Origin: Trichuris trichiura
Taxonomy: Eukaryota; Nematoda; Enoplea; Trichinellida; Trichuridae
Reading direction: 5' to 3'
DNA length: 64,000 bases
Assembly (NCBI GenBank): GCA_037903355.1
Contig: JBAJFE010000026.1
Coordinates: 248,001 to 312,000, forward strand
This document shows, one piece after another, positions 1 through 13,556 of the stretch (the stretch's first letter is position 1; every line of letters begins with the position of its first letter). The notes beneath the pieces are model-generated. The model saw only the letters and a program-made list of their open reading frames with translations. It was not told the DNA's origin and ran no database searches. A program made the position numbers and the translations under genes.

Positions 1-1785
1 TTATGCAAATGCGTTTCTATGACAACTTTGATTCCGACCTAAGGCGAATTCAGCTTTGTGCGAAAGATACGCTAATTTCAGATTGGAAATTTCTCTTGAC
101 GGTACTATTGACTGCTCGCTAGTTTAACTCCTTCCGCGGCAGGCACAACAGGCCATTTTCAAAACGCTTTTAATTCGCTTTTTTCATAGAAACGGTTTTC
201 TTTACCTACGTCAGCTTCTTTTCAAATCAATAGGAAACGTTTCTACGTTGTACGAATTGCAGACAAAGAAAGAAACCATAGCTAAGAAGCTGCATGCGAT
301 TAAAATATAAGCTAGAAAAGACGGCAGTAGTCGAGCTGTACACTAACATTTTCTGCATAGTCAATTTATTAATAGCTTTTAAACTGATGAAACAATTGAA
401 GCACTGAATTATGCGTGTAGCTTTATGAGAGGAAGGCTTGATAACCCATTTTCAGCGAAACACAAAATTCAACGCAATATGGTTAAAACAAAAACGCTAC
501 AAGATAAAACCATTTTTCAGAGCTAAGAAGATAATGAGCGCAAATCAAGTCTATTCAAACAGTTCTTCTTTGATAAGCTACGAAAATTAAATCCTTAATG
601 TACTACGCGCGTGAAGAGCAAAGAAAGGCAGAACACTAAACATTTCCTTCTTATGAACGCTACAACAATATATAGCAAATCAATAAGGCAGAAACTCGAT
701 TATCCGATTCGACAAGAAAGCACATTCTAAATGGAACGTTCCTTTATTTCGCAGAGAGCTACCTAGTGCTTCCAATAATATTACCACACAATATTCCAAC
801 GTTTCCAATATTGAATGCACGCGACAACTTTGATGTTGATCTCGCGACGACGAAGACCCAAAGGAAAAAGAACTTAAAGATGAAACAAAAGCTGCATGCT
901 TTCAACGCTTAAGTGTGACCGAAGAAAAGTCTAATACTGGAAAAGTATTGCCTGAAAGCAAAGTTCTGTAACGGATTCTTTCAAGTAAACTGTATTGCGT
1001 ACTGTTACGTCACTACTACATTACATGAGTGACTAACACCTCTCTCTCTCCCTTCCTTTTTCCATGTCAGTTCCACTCACATTGAACAAGAGCCCAAGAG
1101 ACTAATATGGTATATATTATTCCAACCACTCGAGACATTTTATCCATACATGGAATACGGAACGTCATAGATTAGTGCAGCATGCTCTAAAGGCGTTCAA
1201 AACACTTGAACTGATTCATACGGACAGGCAAGATGAGCTAGCATAAAGCCTAGTTTTCAATAAACTATTGAATATTTCATACGATTTATTGAATCATGAG
1301 CTGAGAACGAAAACCGGAACGCACATAGGCACGACTAATGGACTCGTATGAACGCTCACTACATTAACACACATATAAAGCAATGGGTTAGAATTAATTG
1401 CTAAAGGAAGGGAATATACTGGCAGTTTCTATTCTCATTTAACCCAATAATGGTTGACAAGATGCGCTGGAACGCCATAAACGGATGATACGAAGATCTC
1501 GAGCACAAACATCCACATACCAAACTATAACGGTCCTGCTATACTATAGGATAAAAACTGTTACAAGTTTGCGCGTCAGCATAATAGCCAAAATATTCAT
1601 CATACAGAATGTCAAGCGTAAGAATTAAATAAACAGTCTATTTACAGACAGTCATACAGTCGGTGACACTTAACAGTACGCCATTTTTTAGTAATCAAGT
1701 TCTTAGGGTACAAAAATTTTAAGCGGACTTTCTACAGCCTTATCAAACCGCGCACAAAGAGAAAACATTGCAAACAAGACAATAC
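1..1785. other. AT-rich stretch with no recognisable exon
   Basis: No long open frame and no recognisable protein segment on either strand. It lies downstream of the TTC19-like exon (minus strand), so the missing 3' exons of that gene should be here or beyond the window edge, but I could not find them. An octamer ATGCAAAT sits at position 3. Confidence 0.5.
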
Positions 1786-2289
1786 CTGGTCGCTTTGAAC
1801 CGTTTTAGCCACAATTTATCATAGGATTTGTCCGCCTCTTCAACTACCAACTTCTGAGTCTTCAAGCAAAACTTGAAGCCCTCCTCGGCCAATTCGTCAT
1901 TGCCTTCCATGGCGTAAATGTCGGCAAGTTTCAACGAAATTTCAACAATTGTCGGATCGGTTTCTTTAGTCCCGGAGCCAATTAAACGATCAGTGAGACT
2001 AAGGAAAAGTGCCTTGGCTTTCACCGTGTCCATAAGCTCGTAGTATATATTTGCCAACAGATCCGTAATATAATTGACAGCTTTTTCGTCACCCGACTCG
2101 TTGGCGTCGCTAAGAGCCTTGTGGAGAAGGTCGATAGATTGGGGCGCGTTGCCGTTACGGTAAGACAGAATAGCCTCACGAATGATGTCAGCAATTTTCT
2201 TGCGTTCAACATCCTCTTTCGTCGAATGGAAAAACGACTTTACCGTCGCAACAATACCGACCAGGTAGATACCGCGAGATGTAGAATAT
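1786..2289 (-). CDS. TTC19: TTC19-like TPR protein, internal exon (gene incomplete)
   Basis: One long exon, entered at an AG acceptor just above 2289 and left at a GT donor just below 1786. Its product contains TPR-type helices matching tetratricopeptide repeat protein 19: DLLANIYYELMD, then a GSGTKETDPTIVEISLKLA stretch, then NDELAEEGFKFCLKTQ. TTC19 is an inner mitochondrial membrane factor that maintains complex III by helping clear Rieske fragments. The start of the exon encodes basic and hydrophobic residues (RYSTSRGIYLVGIV), consistent with a presequence and membrane segment. A candidate upstream exon at about 2346-2410 adds arginine-rich presequence-like residues in the right phase, but I see no clear ATG in that frame. 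The family's C-terminal half (further TPRs) is not visible in the 1.8 kb downstream, so the gene is either split by a long intron, truncated, or continues outside the window. Family assignment is fairly sure; the full model is not. Confidence 0.82.
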
Positions 2290-2419
2290 CTGCGTATTGA
2301 AAAGTATAAACGCGAAAAGACAAAATAAAAGAACACATTTTTTACTTTTGCCTAGGAGCGCTAAGGGATACAAAGAAGGCGCGACGGTAAGAATCGCCAT
2401 AGCTTGTCCGGTGAGGACA

Positions 2420-3618
2420 AAGCTTGCAAAAGGAAAAAATACTTTTGGACGATCTAAACCGGATAAGCCAAACGCGAAATAAAAATTGCGGAAACGCCAT
2501 CCAGAAATGAATGCTACCGTATAAATGATTATCAGGTAAAGTAAAACAAAATATTGTAACCGCAAAGCAGTAGGCGTTGTAATTTTAAATGCTTTAATTA
2601 AAATGAGTTAAAATAGGCGCGAGCTGTCATTCAATAAACTGAAACTTGCCGCGCGCGCAACGAATTCGCTAAATGCGCTCTAACCATCATACACGAGTGC
2701 GTCTGCCTATATATCAACTTTAATCAGCGTCAATGGTATCTTGTTACAGATTTGCTGGCAAGCAATGTACTACCGGGAGAAAAATGCAGGTTTTATTTTT
2801 AATGTACGTACGCCAACAAATCCGTTCTGCGTTATTCAAACTCAAGCCTAATTATATAGCTTATAGGTCGCCTTAATGTTAGATAAAGGCAGAGCAGGAC
2901 GCATGGCCTTTAAACGAAAAGAAACCCTCGTTTTTTAGATTACGGTAGGCTGTTTGCAGGTACACAGCTATTAAGAAAGATCAGTTTATGCTCTGTCGAC
3001 ATTCTGCTTTTTCGCTGCTGTGCTGATATTCAAATTTTAAAAAGATTAAGTTTCCTCTAAGGGCTTATCCTTTCAAAGCTTAGTTGATTCCTATTTTTGA
3101 AAGTAATTCCGATCAAAGATAGTACCTGCGAATCATTACACGTAGACGCATAAATGACGTTTGTTGTTTATAATGCATTTTGAGTAGGATGTGGAAAGTA
3201 GGGCACGCGTTCAAATGAACATTTTCTACATCGTAAAAGTTACCTTCTTTCCACTTTCACGCCGTCGAAGGTTTGCCTAACGTATCGCTTTTCATTTGTC
3301 GCAACGTCATTTGTTTCTCCCCGACGAGATTGCGATAAGCTGTTTTTCCGTATTATTAGTGCCGTATGCTTAACGTTGACCTTCAATCGCGCAGGTTTTA
3401 ATTCGTTGTTTTTTGCGTCGGATGAAATTAGAAAATGCTCGGTCGTGTTGCAAGTTTTTGGAAACGAGACGAAGCGTATGCTTACTTTTCCTAATCATCC
3501 AACCTGCGTCTTCCTTGAGAAAGCTTGCTCGCGCGATATTCTTTCCTGTATCGTTATCGCAGACTAAGAACGGTTGTTTCGAAACGCTTGCAGCGAAATT
3601 CTTTCTTCTTGCAGACTA
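2420..3618. other. Intergenic region between TTC19-like gene and DLAT
   Basis: The two genes are divergent, so this 1.2 kb should hold both promoters. I see no conserved coding segment and no TATA box that I would defend. Confidence 0.4.
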
Positions 3619-5635
3619 ATGTCTGGTCGGTCACTGCTGTTCGCTTCAGTAGTGCGACGCTTAGGCAGACGGTCCTTGCTAAGTGCGCAATGCTATAGTT
3701 TGTGTTCATCTAAAAGTTGCGTAACATCGCTTAACTATTTCGCTACAAGGTAAGCACAGCGACATTGTGCATATAGGACCTTGCGTTAATTACGGTTTCT
3801 AGGTCTTTGAGCACTCGTAATCCGGTCGATAGCCCGCTATTTACCCGATGGAAATGTGCCAGCGTTGTAGTGCACCGGTTTTATGGTAATTTAAGAAGCA
3901 CGAAATTGATAGCTTCTTTAACTTTTGAATTTGAGGCTCCCTGCCAAGTCATCGCAAGGTTCCGTTGCCTGCGCTAAGCCCGACCATGGAAAAGGGCAAC
4001 GTTGTTAGCTGGAAGAAGAAGGAGGGTGATCAAATAGCGGAAGGCGACTTGATGTGCGAAATCGAAACGGACAAAGCAACAATGGGCTTCGAAGCAAGCG
4101 ACGAAGGTTATTTGGCCAAAATAGTGGTTCCGGAAGGCGCAAAGGACGTACCTGTTGGCAAGGTGTTTCCGCTGTTTAAAAATTGCCGTCAATTATTGGC
4201 ATTGTATGTGTTCAGCTATTGTGCATTGTGGTAGAAAGTGCGGATGACGTGGCTGCTTTTGCGTCGGTTTCTGCTGCCGATTTGGGTGCGGATGAAGAAG
4301 CACCAAAATCAGCGGCTCCACCGCCACCACCACCACCACCATCAGCAGCAGCACCTCCGCCTACTCCAACTCCAGTTTCCGCTCCTTCGCCACCGGTGCC
4401 CATGCCTCCACCAGCAGCCATGCCTCAGCCAATGCCTATTGGAGGCAGAGTTTTCGCTTCCCCATTAGCGAAAACATTAGCAGCGCAAAAACAACTGGAT
4501 CTTACGGTAATTTGTAGAATTCATGTTTTTGCTATATTTTGTAATGGACTTTTAAATACTGTAGTCAGTTAAAGGAAGTGGACCCAGTGGACGAATAGTG
4601 GCAGCAGACCTAGCCGGCGTAACGACGCCGGTTGCTGCGCCGGTCTCTGCCATGGCCGCCGGTGGTAGTTACGCCGACTTGGAAATCAGCAACGTCCGTC
4701 AGGTGAACAATTTCTTGTTTGCTTTCGACGACGTCTGAGACGATCGTCTCGGCTTTTTTCTTCTTAAGGTTATTGCCAGACGACTGTTGGAGTCGAAAGT
4801 CAACATTCCGCACTACTATCTGAACATAGACGTCGAAATCGATGAGATTGTCAAGTAGGTTGGCAAAATGATTATGCAAATGAAAGAACGCCAGTTTGCT
4901 GTTGTAGGCTTCGACAAAAATTGAATGAAGAGTTGAAAGAGGAGAATCGCAAACTTTCGCTGAACGACATCATTATCAAAGCGTCCGCTTTGGCTTGCAA
5001 AGCTGTACCAGAAGTGAATAGTTCTTGGTTGGGTTCGGTGATTCGCCGGTACGATTACGTGGATGTCAGTGTGGCGGTGAGCACTCAAAGTGGACTTATA
5101 ACGCCTATCATCTTCAACGCGGATTCAAAGGTACATTGCCGCTTTTACGTTGTTCCTTGTACGCGACTTTATCGTCTTTTTTAGGGATTGTTAGAGATTA
5201 GTGAAGAAATGATAGCGTTAGGAGCTCGCGCAAAGGATGGCAAACTGCAGCCTCACGAATTTCAGGTATTTTGGAGCTCATTCCGTGAAACATTTTTTGA
5301 CGTGTTTATTAATAGGGAGGGACGTTCTCTGTGTCAAATTTGGGCATGTTTGGCGTCGACAGGTTTTCGGCCATCATAAATCCGCCGCAGGCGGCTATTT
5401 TAGCCGTCGGCACATCGCAGAAGATAGTGGCTTTTGATAAGGATAAACGGTTCGAATTTCTAATCTGTTTTTGTGACCGTTGAAAGGATGTCTTGTTTGT
5501 TTAAGCTGTGTGGAGAAGACATTAATGAGCGTCACGTTAAGTTGCGATCATCGGGTAATCGATGGCGCCGTAGGAGCTCGATGGCTGCAGCATTTCAAAA
5601 AACTTATGGAAAAACCAGCTACTATGCTTCTTTGA
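3619..5635 (+). CDS. DLAT: Dihydrolipoamide acetyltransferase, PDH complex E2
   Basis: Ten exons: 3619-3749, 3803-3877, 3949-4162, 4216-4506, 4565-4702, 4769-4854, 4908-5130, 5185-5265, 5316-5449, 5506-5635; 500 residues. It forms the mitochondrial pyruvate dehydrogenase core and transfers acetyl groups from lipoyl-lysine to CoA. The first ~45 residues are Arg/Ser-rich with no acidic residue, as in a matrix presequence. One lipoyl domain follows (about 73-150; [12 protein letters not shown], lipoylated Lys near 111 in [10 protein letters not shown]). Then come a Pro/Ala-rich linker with an eight-proline run, the E3-binding domain ([10 protein letters not shown] ... [13 protein letters not shown]), and the catalytic domain ending in [13 protein letters not shown] (catalytic His near 473) and the family's usual terminus KPATMLL. 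Only one lipoyl domain is present where vertebrate E2 has two. The start is chosen for the presequence. The exon 2-3 junction is the least certain splice. Confidence 0.96.
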
Positions 5636-8051
5636 CTCTTATTCGCAGATTAGTTGTTTGTGGGTCCAATTGGCCATTTGCATTGTGCCACAGTGCTTTG
5701 TTAGGTTAGCGAAAAGGGCTACTGTTTGTTCCTCCAAAGCGGAGCAGAGTTAATGTTTCTATGCAGTAAAGGTAACGTGCAATTATTGTTGTTGTTGTTC
5801 TGTGAGTTAGGTTTGAATTTAAAATTCTTACAATGGCAAACAGTAATACCGAATGCAAATTTACCTGTGAATTGTTGAATTCCCGTAAGTTCGATTTTAG
5901 CTGAATAGGATAAAAGCAATGGTGACGTTTCCTTCTGGCGAAATCAAACTGTTTAGGCACTCTTTGACAGGTGATCAATCATTTTCATCGCCACGTACGC
6001 GTTCGCTGGCAACCCATCGTGCAGACGGACAATGGCATAGCGCTTAGCTGCAATAAAAGCAATAATAAGCAACATAGAAGGTAGGATCACTATCCAGGTA
6101 GACAGCGTACCTTTAGTCTAATTTTGCCGAATTATTTTTACCATAGCCTACAGTAGACAAGTTCAAATCGTTAATTGTACCTGCTTATCAGAAAAAAAAA
6201 TTTAAAACGGAACGCCTTTATTAATACTTGGTTAAACGGAAGCAAAATATTTTCACTAACGTGAATACGAGCTGCAAAATAGGAAGTAACCAACTCGTAG
6301 AAACTGTTTTATTGTTTTTTCGGCAACAAATTCGCATAAAGCTCGTTGAACCTTTTCGGGAAACAACTATTTTCGATTACGCATTGAAGGTGTTGGTAAA
6401 GAGCTCTTATAAACCATTAAAGCAGCTAATGTGGATGGGAATGGATCAAAAGCTTTGGAACAATTTATTTTTCTACGCTGAACAAGTGTCTCGTGGTTTT
6501 TAGTATGAAAAAAAGTTGGCAATAAACAGAGCAAAAATCACTCTAATATCCGATCTTTTGAATTTTCCAACTGTCCACTAGAGTTGTTACAAAAGATGAT
6601 CAAGTTCCTACCGTAATTCAAATATGAACAGACGAGTAGTGCATTTCGTAGCGGCAAGTTTGTCCGTCGTTCTCTCAGTGGCAAATTGCTGAAAGTTGCA
6701 TTTTTCCGCTCACCACTGCACTTCGTAAATCATTTTGCAGGTAAGTTATGCTTACATTAAAACCTTTTGGGTTCTTTTAAAAATTACAGTTCGTCACGCT
6801 ATGTCGAACTCCGCATTTTTCTGGCAGAAACGATCCCGAGAGAGCAGTTAGCTTTCCTAATTAATCAGTTCTTAATGTCGCTTCGGTTTTGAAAAATTCC
6901 CCCACGAACATTGCATTTAGAACAGCAACTAGCTTATTGAGTGAAATAACTGCATGATGACCAGTGGCTCGCTTAGGCCGTTAAAATCAGCGTCCAATGT
7001 TTTGAAAGCAGTCGTGCGTATCGATTAGTTTATTTAAATTAGTTTATCTAAACATTTTTTCAAAAGATGGCGTTCGTGCTTTCCGTAAGCGATTGACTTG
7101 GTTGCAAATAGATATGCAAATCATCCACGGTAGCGGACGATTTTAATTTACCGACGCTGTAACACTTTGCAACGATTGCTTATTCAAATTAAGTAACGCC
7201 AAAACTTGGCAATCGCCTTTCAACTTTCCAACAGGGCATTGGACGCTGGGAGCAATTATGCAAATCACCACTGCTGCTCCAGCTCAAACAAGTGATTAAT
7301 TACTGCTCGTTGGGTCAACGACGCGCAAAAAGCGACGCGACGCTCAGCGTTCAAATTTAAAAATAGCGTCTCTTACCATCAATCGATAACTGTGCACATA
7401 TTTTCGGCTGTATATTCCTAACTTTTAAGCTTCTTACAGTAGTTAAGTGCTTTAACAGTTTCTTTGCTTCAAGATCAAAGCACTTTCCTTCCTGACCATT
7501 TATGCAAATCTTTAACGTTAGTCTCCATAGCGACTACAATGACATCTGCTTGAAGAAGGACGTCTTTAGACCTTCTCTTGCGTAATTGTAACAATTGCAT
7601 TCGAGTGCAGCTTATTTCTTCGCAAATTTAGAAAGTTGGCTAGAATACTGTAGGCTATCAAAAAGGCAAACTTTACCCCAACATGCGAGCTTTCGTATGT
7701 TATCTCAATCATTTTTCGATCAAACATGATAACAGAAAGTTTCATTATCATATAAGGACGAAGCCAACGGTACTCATTCTAAGGGCAGTTTTGGTAATAA
7801 CACGTTTTCATCATGCACTTAAGCATTCGGTGATCTTGCACGTGCAATACCGCAATAAGCGTAGACACAGCCAAAGCCTTTTAAAAAGCGAATGCTGAAA
7901 CCATTAAACTTAATATAGGGGTAACATACAGTGTAAAAGGATAGGCGGATATTGCTTGTAGAAACCATATAGTGAGACTGGATAGACAAGAATACTTCGT
8001 CGGTTAAAACGTCGGCGATCCCGGCGATTAGGACGGTAGTATAACACGTGG
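5636..8051. other. Intergenic region with three POU-type octamers
   Basis: 2.4 kb between the DLAT and LITAF-like stop codons. No exon recognised. Three exact ATGCAAAT octamers occur within 400 bases (7113, 7256, 7502), the middle one about 30 bases from a TTAATTA homeodomain-type site. A fourth lies at about 5682 on the other strand. Confidence 0.5.
7113..7509. promoter_or_regulatory. Cluster of three ATGCAAAT octamers
   Basis: Exact matches to the octamer bound by POU-domain factors at about 7113, 7256 and 7502, all in the same orientation, in non-coding DNA. Function as an enhancer is inference. The nearest genes (DLAT, LITAF-like) both end toward this region, so the target is unclear. 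Confidence 0.3.
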
Positions 8052-9503
<1,452 letters not shown>

Positions 9504-10330
9504 CTCCAGTAGGGAGAACTATCACTAAGCAAATAACGCTATACAGTAATCACTGAACCTGACCATTTATCGTTACGCCTTTTAGTGCATTATAGCAGTC
9601 TAATTAATCAAGTATGCAACGTTTTTGTAATTATTGTTGCTAAAATAAGCTTACGGTAGGGGAAAAAGATTGATTTATTTTTGCCTAACAGTAGCATTCG
9701 CATTCGGCAAAAGTTCGACATTTCTGCCTGAATTTTCAAATTTTTTTAAATTTAAATTATTTACAGCAAAGCGTAAGTATAATTTCTACCTTATTTTTAG
9801 CTGTTAAACGCATATTAACAAACGTCGAATTTGAAGTACTGTAGCTAAACCTGCTTTTCATTTAATATTTTTAAATTCTCCTGCTGTTACTTAATTCTGA
9901 AAGCAATATGAAGTTCTACTGGCGGTTGTATTGCAATAAAAAGTGTTCCGCAATTCTCTAGGTGTAAAATTCCATAAATTCCTATATTTTAGCGTTTGTT
10001 TTTTAAAAGATAGAACACTCGTAACTGTTGCAATATAATTCGCCGCTGAGAACATAAACTGAATAGTTCAGCTTTCAAATGGTTGGACAGATGGTTTTTG
10101 CACTTGTAATTTATAAGATGCGCTGCCTACAAATCAGCCGTAACAGTTGCAAGAACGAGAAAGATATTTTTCCGCAAAGTTTACTTGTTCGCATTTCAAG
10201 AGTCTTCAACTTGTAACATTGCTTACGCGTTAACGAGATCGTGCCAAACGCACTGCCTTTGCAGACTAATTACGAACGGCGGAAACCTAAAAATTAATTT
10301 TTGTTTGGCGGAAAAACAATTCCGAATTTG
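9504..10330. other. AT-rich intergenic region, LITAF-like to CCT4
   Basis: Both flanking genes are on the minus strand, so this holds the CCT4 3' flank and the LITAF-like promoter. Nothing else recognised. Confidence 0.4.
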
Positions 10331-12496
10331 TCATACGATATCGTCAATCTTTAATATGGACTTGACCGCCTCGCTTGCTAGGCTGACTGCGCTCAGTGTA
10401 ACAAGAGCCGGTTGAATGACATTTTCTTCGTACATATTCGTAATGCGGCCCTTCACGTAATTCAAATATTTGAAAATATCTGAAATGAACATTGCGCTAC
10501 GTACCTTTCGTACGTTTATGCCGGCTGAACTATGCTTTTCGGCATGCTTGTTGCGCAATTCCGTTATGGTTGCTATCGGATTGAGTCCGGCATTTTCAGC
10601 CAGAGTGTACGGGATAATTTCGAGCGCATCCGCAAAAGCTTGATAGCAGTAAGCTTTGATTCCCGGATTTTTCAGCGCTTCCTGCCGCAAACGACAGGCA
10701 AGTTCCATTTCGGGCGCCCCGCCGCCGCAGATCAAAAATCTAATCAAAAAAAACTAATCATAACCTCATATCAAGTTTCATTGACGCACCGTTTCCTGAA
10801 AAGACATCGAAGAACGCAGATGGCATCGCGCATTGATCGTTCAGCCTCGTCCAAGACCAAACGATTGGAACCGCGTAGAAGAATGGATACAGCCTTGCCC
10901 GAATTTTGTACTCCCGAAAACTTCACTATTCTTTCGCCCGATTCAAAACGAACATTTTCAACTAAGTCAGCGTAACCAAGCGCTTGCGGCGTAAAGTGAT
11001 CCAGGCTTGCAATGGGTCGACAATTCAAAATCTGCAAGAAATATAAGTATTGTACTACGGCAACACTTGATCAGCTATTACTTTGGAAATGAACTCAACG
11101 TCCTCTCTTTCGATGTCTTTGATGACCATAATTTTCATTTTTCCCAAGTAATGCAGGCTGAGGTCGGTCACAGCGTCGCTACAACATTATCACGAAAGCT
11201 GAACAATGCGCGCAGAGAAAATGACGAAAATAAGTACCGAAGAATAGACTTTTGGATAAGGAGAACATTGCAGTTCGCCTTGCTTATCTGCTTGCAAATG
11301 TTCAGCAGGTATTCACGCTCTTCGCGAAGACCTCGGTCCATCTGCGAGTAATTCGAAATAATCACTTCCGATTGAACCTGAAAACTACTCATCTTTTTAC
11401 AGTAACCTTGATCAAACCGTGCGTACATCTGTTTTCGGCGGGGAAAGCTGGAATTGTATAAGGCCAATTCTGGCTTTTTCAACGCGAGTTGGCGCACCGG
11501 GAGCGCCTACGCTTCGGGTGTCCAAAACAGCGCCGTCGATTAGCTCGGAATCGTCCACCGTACCGCTGAAACGAAATGGGAAACTGAGAGCAAAGCAGGC
11601 GCGTTTGAGCGGACGCAACCCAAGCTTCTTAACCAAGAGGATATTCTTCAAGTCTATGTTGGTGTCCTTGGCGAAATTGGAAATTTTTCTGACGGCATTT
11701 ACCACGATTGGCGCGAGTATGTGCGAATATTGAGAAACAACCTGCGCATCAAATACCTCAAGCAAGAAACAGAAAAAAAAGTTAAACGTATAACCTTTGA
11801 ATTTAGACTTGTTGCGGCAATCTTTGTCAGCAAATCGGTGTCGTTTAAGTCAATTGGTTTTGACATGCCAAGCAGTATGTCGGGAGCCAATTTTGACGCT
11901 TCCAAAAAGCCGTCCGCAATAACGGTAGGGTGCAGTCCTAAAAAAGGGTACAATTACTTCGGGAGATGAAAACAAAAAATGATGGACCTTTCTCCAGTAG
12001 TTTTCCGGCGGCATCCAACAACTGACCAGCTAGTACAACCACTGTGGTGGTGCCATCTCCAGCTTCAACGTCCTGGGCGTCTGCCAAGCCGACTAGCTGA
12101 AGTCAAAACTACAAGTGGAACAGGCAGAAAAAATCGCTTCTTATTGTATAACCATTTTTGCTGCCGGATGAACGACTTCCATCTCCTTCAAAATTGTGGC
12201 GCCGTCATTGGACACCAAAACCTCTCCATTGGCTCTTTCTATCTAAAACCAACAGCTTGCGGGCTGCATACATCATCGAAAATCGAACCATTTTATCCAT
12301 CCCGCGAGGACCCAAACTTGTTCGAATGGCATCGACAACAGCTGCAACAATATGATTTTAACAAAAACAATAGGAAACAAAAAGAATAAAATTCACCTTT
12401 TGCCGCGACTATGTTCGTCGAACGGACTTGCTTTTTCTTACTGCTATCTTTATATACCTGATCTTGTTGCTTTCTGGGCACTATCACTTGAACCAT
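10331..12496 (-). CDS. CCT4: T-complex protein 1 subunit delta (CCT4)
   Basis: Twelve exons: 12397-12496, 12289-12341, 12153-12242, 11988-12096, 11795-11937, 11620-11741, 11427-11565, 11238-11377, 11082-11178, 10790-11031, 10505-10739, 10331-10450; 529 residues, the normal length. It is one of eight subunits of the cytosolic TRiC/CCT chaperonin that folds actin, tubulin and WD proteins with ATP. The group II chaperonin signatures are in order: [36 protein letters not shown] (ATP site), [33 protein letters not shown], and near the C-terminus [11 protein letters not shown] and [11 protein letters not shown]. The delta assignment rests on [18 protein letters not shown] and [12 protein letters not shown]. 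All introns are short (about 50-65 bases). The intron before the last exon ends in a weak GTGAAG acceptor, but this is the only choice that keeps the frame. The ATG at 12496 gives a short basic lead-in; a start further upstream is not excluded. Confidence 0.97.
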
Positions 12497-12855
12497 CTCG
12501 GCGTTGTTCTACCAAATACAGACTGCTTCACCGTCTGGCTATGACAATGTTTACTTGATTTGCAGGTACCATACGAATAGTCTTGGTAGTTACTGCAATT
12601 TTAGACAGAAGTAAGACAACATTTATTAATAGTCCATTTTTATCCTCAAAAACGAATTTATAACACGTTACGATTAAACAGCCAATAGCAATGTAGCTTT
12701 GGGAGAACTGATGCGGACTCTTCTTGCGACTAAATGAAATGTACAGCAAACGGAGCAAACTAGAAGACGCTGGGAAGAGATTTAATTCTTTCGGCAGCTG
12801 TTCCAATATTGTGACTAATTGTATCAAACTTGATATTACTCCACTATTTTATATC
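12497..12855. other. Gap between CCT4 and a small unidentified ORF
   Basis: Probably the CCT4 promoter. A TACTGTAG motif lies at about 12859. Nothing else recognised. Confidence 0.35.
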
Positions 12856-13122
12856 TTACTGTAGGAGGTGGAAAGCTTTCTCCTTCGCTTTGCGAGCTTG
12901 TTGTTGCCTGTCGGTTGGCGACTTTTGTCGCTCAGCCGAATTTTCGCCGGGCTTTAGCTTATTTTCTTGACTTTGGTCGATCCGGCCGCCTCCAACAGCT
13001 TGTCCCGTCGTTGAATTGACCAAGCGGCGACCGAAGATTGCCGTCTTTCGATCATCCATGGACGTAAGCATTTCAAGCTTTTTTGTTGCATTTGTCTCTC
13101 GCTGGCTTAGCTTATTTTGCAT
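12856..13122 (-). CDS. Small hydrophilic protein, unidentified
   Basis: An uninterrupted 88-codon frame from an ATG at 13122 to a TAA at 12856. The product is strongly charged and polar: it starts MQNKLSQRETNATKKLEML, has a Gly/Asn-rich middle, and ends in a Lys/Arg/Gln-rich helix-like tail. No signal peptide, membrane segment or domain that I recognise. It lies upstream of CCT4 on the same strand and divergent from AGFG. The composition looks like a real intrinsically disordered protein, but the frame alone is weak evidence. Confidence 0.4.
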   Translation of the reverse strand: MQNKLSQRETNATKKLEMLTSMDDRKTAIFGRRLVNSTTGQAVGGGRIDQSQENKLKPGENSAERQKSPTDRQQQARKAKEKAFHLLQ

Positions 13123-13556
13123 TTTAATTTGTACGGTTGGCCTTTTGGCGCATTTTGCCGATTAAATGCTTGAAAGTGCATTGGCCCTGTGGGCGACACG
13201 GTGTCTACCATTGCCTACGCAAACTAGCTCTCAACGTTGATGGTCCGGTTGCTAAGGTTGCCTTTTGTCGTCTTGCATTGTTCGCTTTGTCAAGGCGAGT
13301 TTAAAATGTGCGTCATTCGATGTTTTCATTAAACACTGCGACCTTGGCGAATTGATTTGTGTCTTCGTCGTCCATGTAAAATGGTCAAAGTGCCAACCCT
13401 GTGCAAGCAGATAAGAATTGAAACAGCTTGTTTGTTGTACAGTTTGTCAGTTGAACATTATTGACGCAGAGAAGAGATTCGACCAACGGGTGAAGTTGCT
13501 TCTTGCTTTTTAAGAGTCGTAGCAGGGAACGCTTGGCTCCTCATGGTGGCTCCAAA
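13123..13556. other. Divergent promoter region upstream of AGFG
   Basis: 434 bases between the small minus-strand ORF and the AGFG start codon. No motif that I would name. Confidence 0.35.

Noticed and set aside
4212..4421. Minus-strand Gly/Ala-rich open frame opposite the DLAT linker
   Set aside because: It is the shadow of the Pro/Ala-rich E2 linker; the plus frame fits the E2 domain order.
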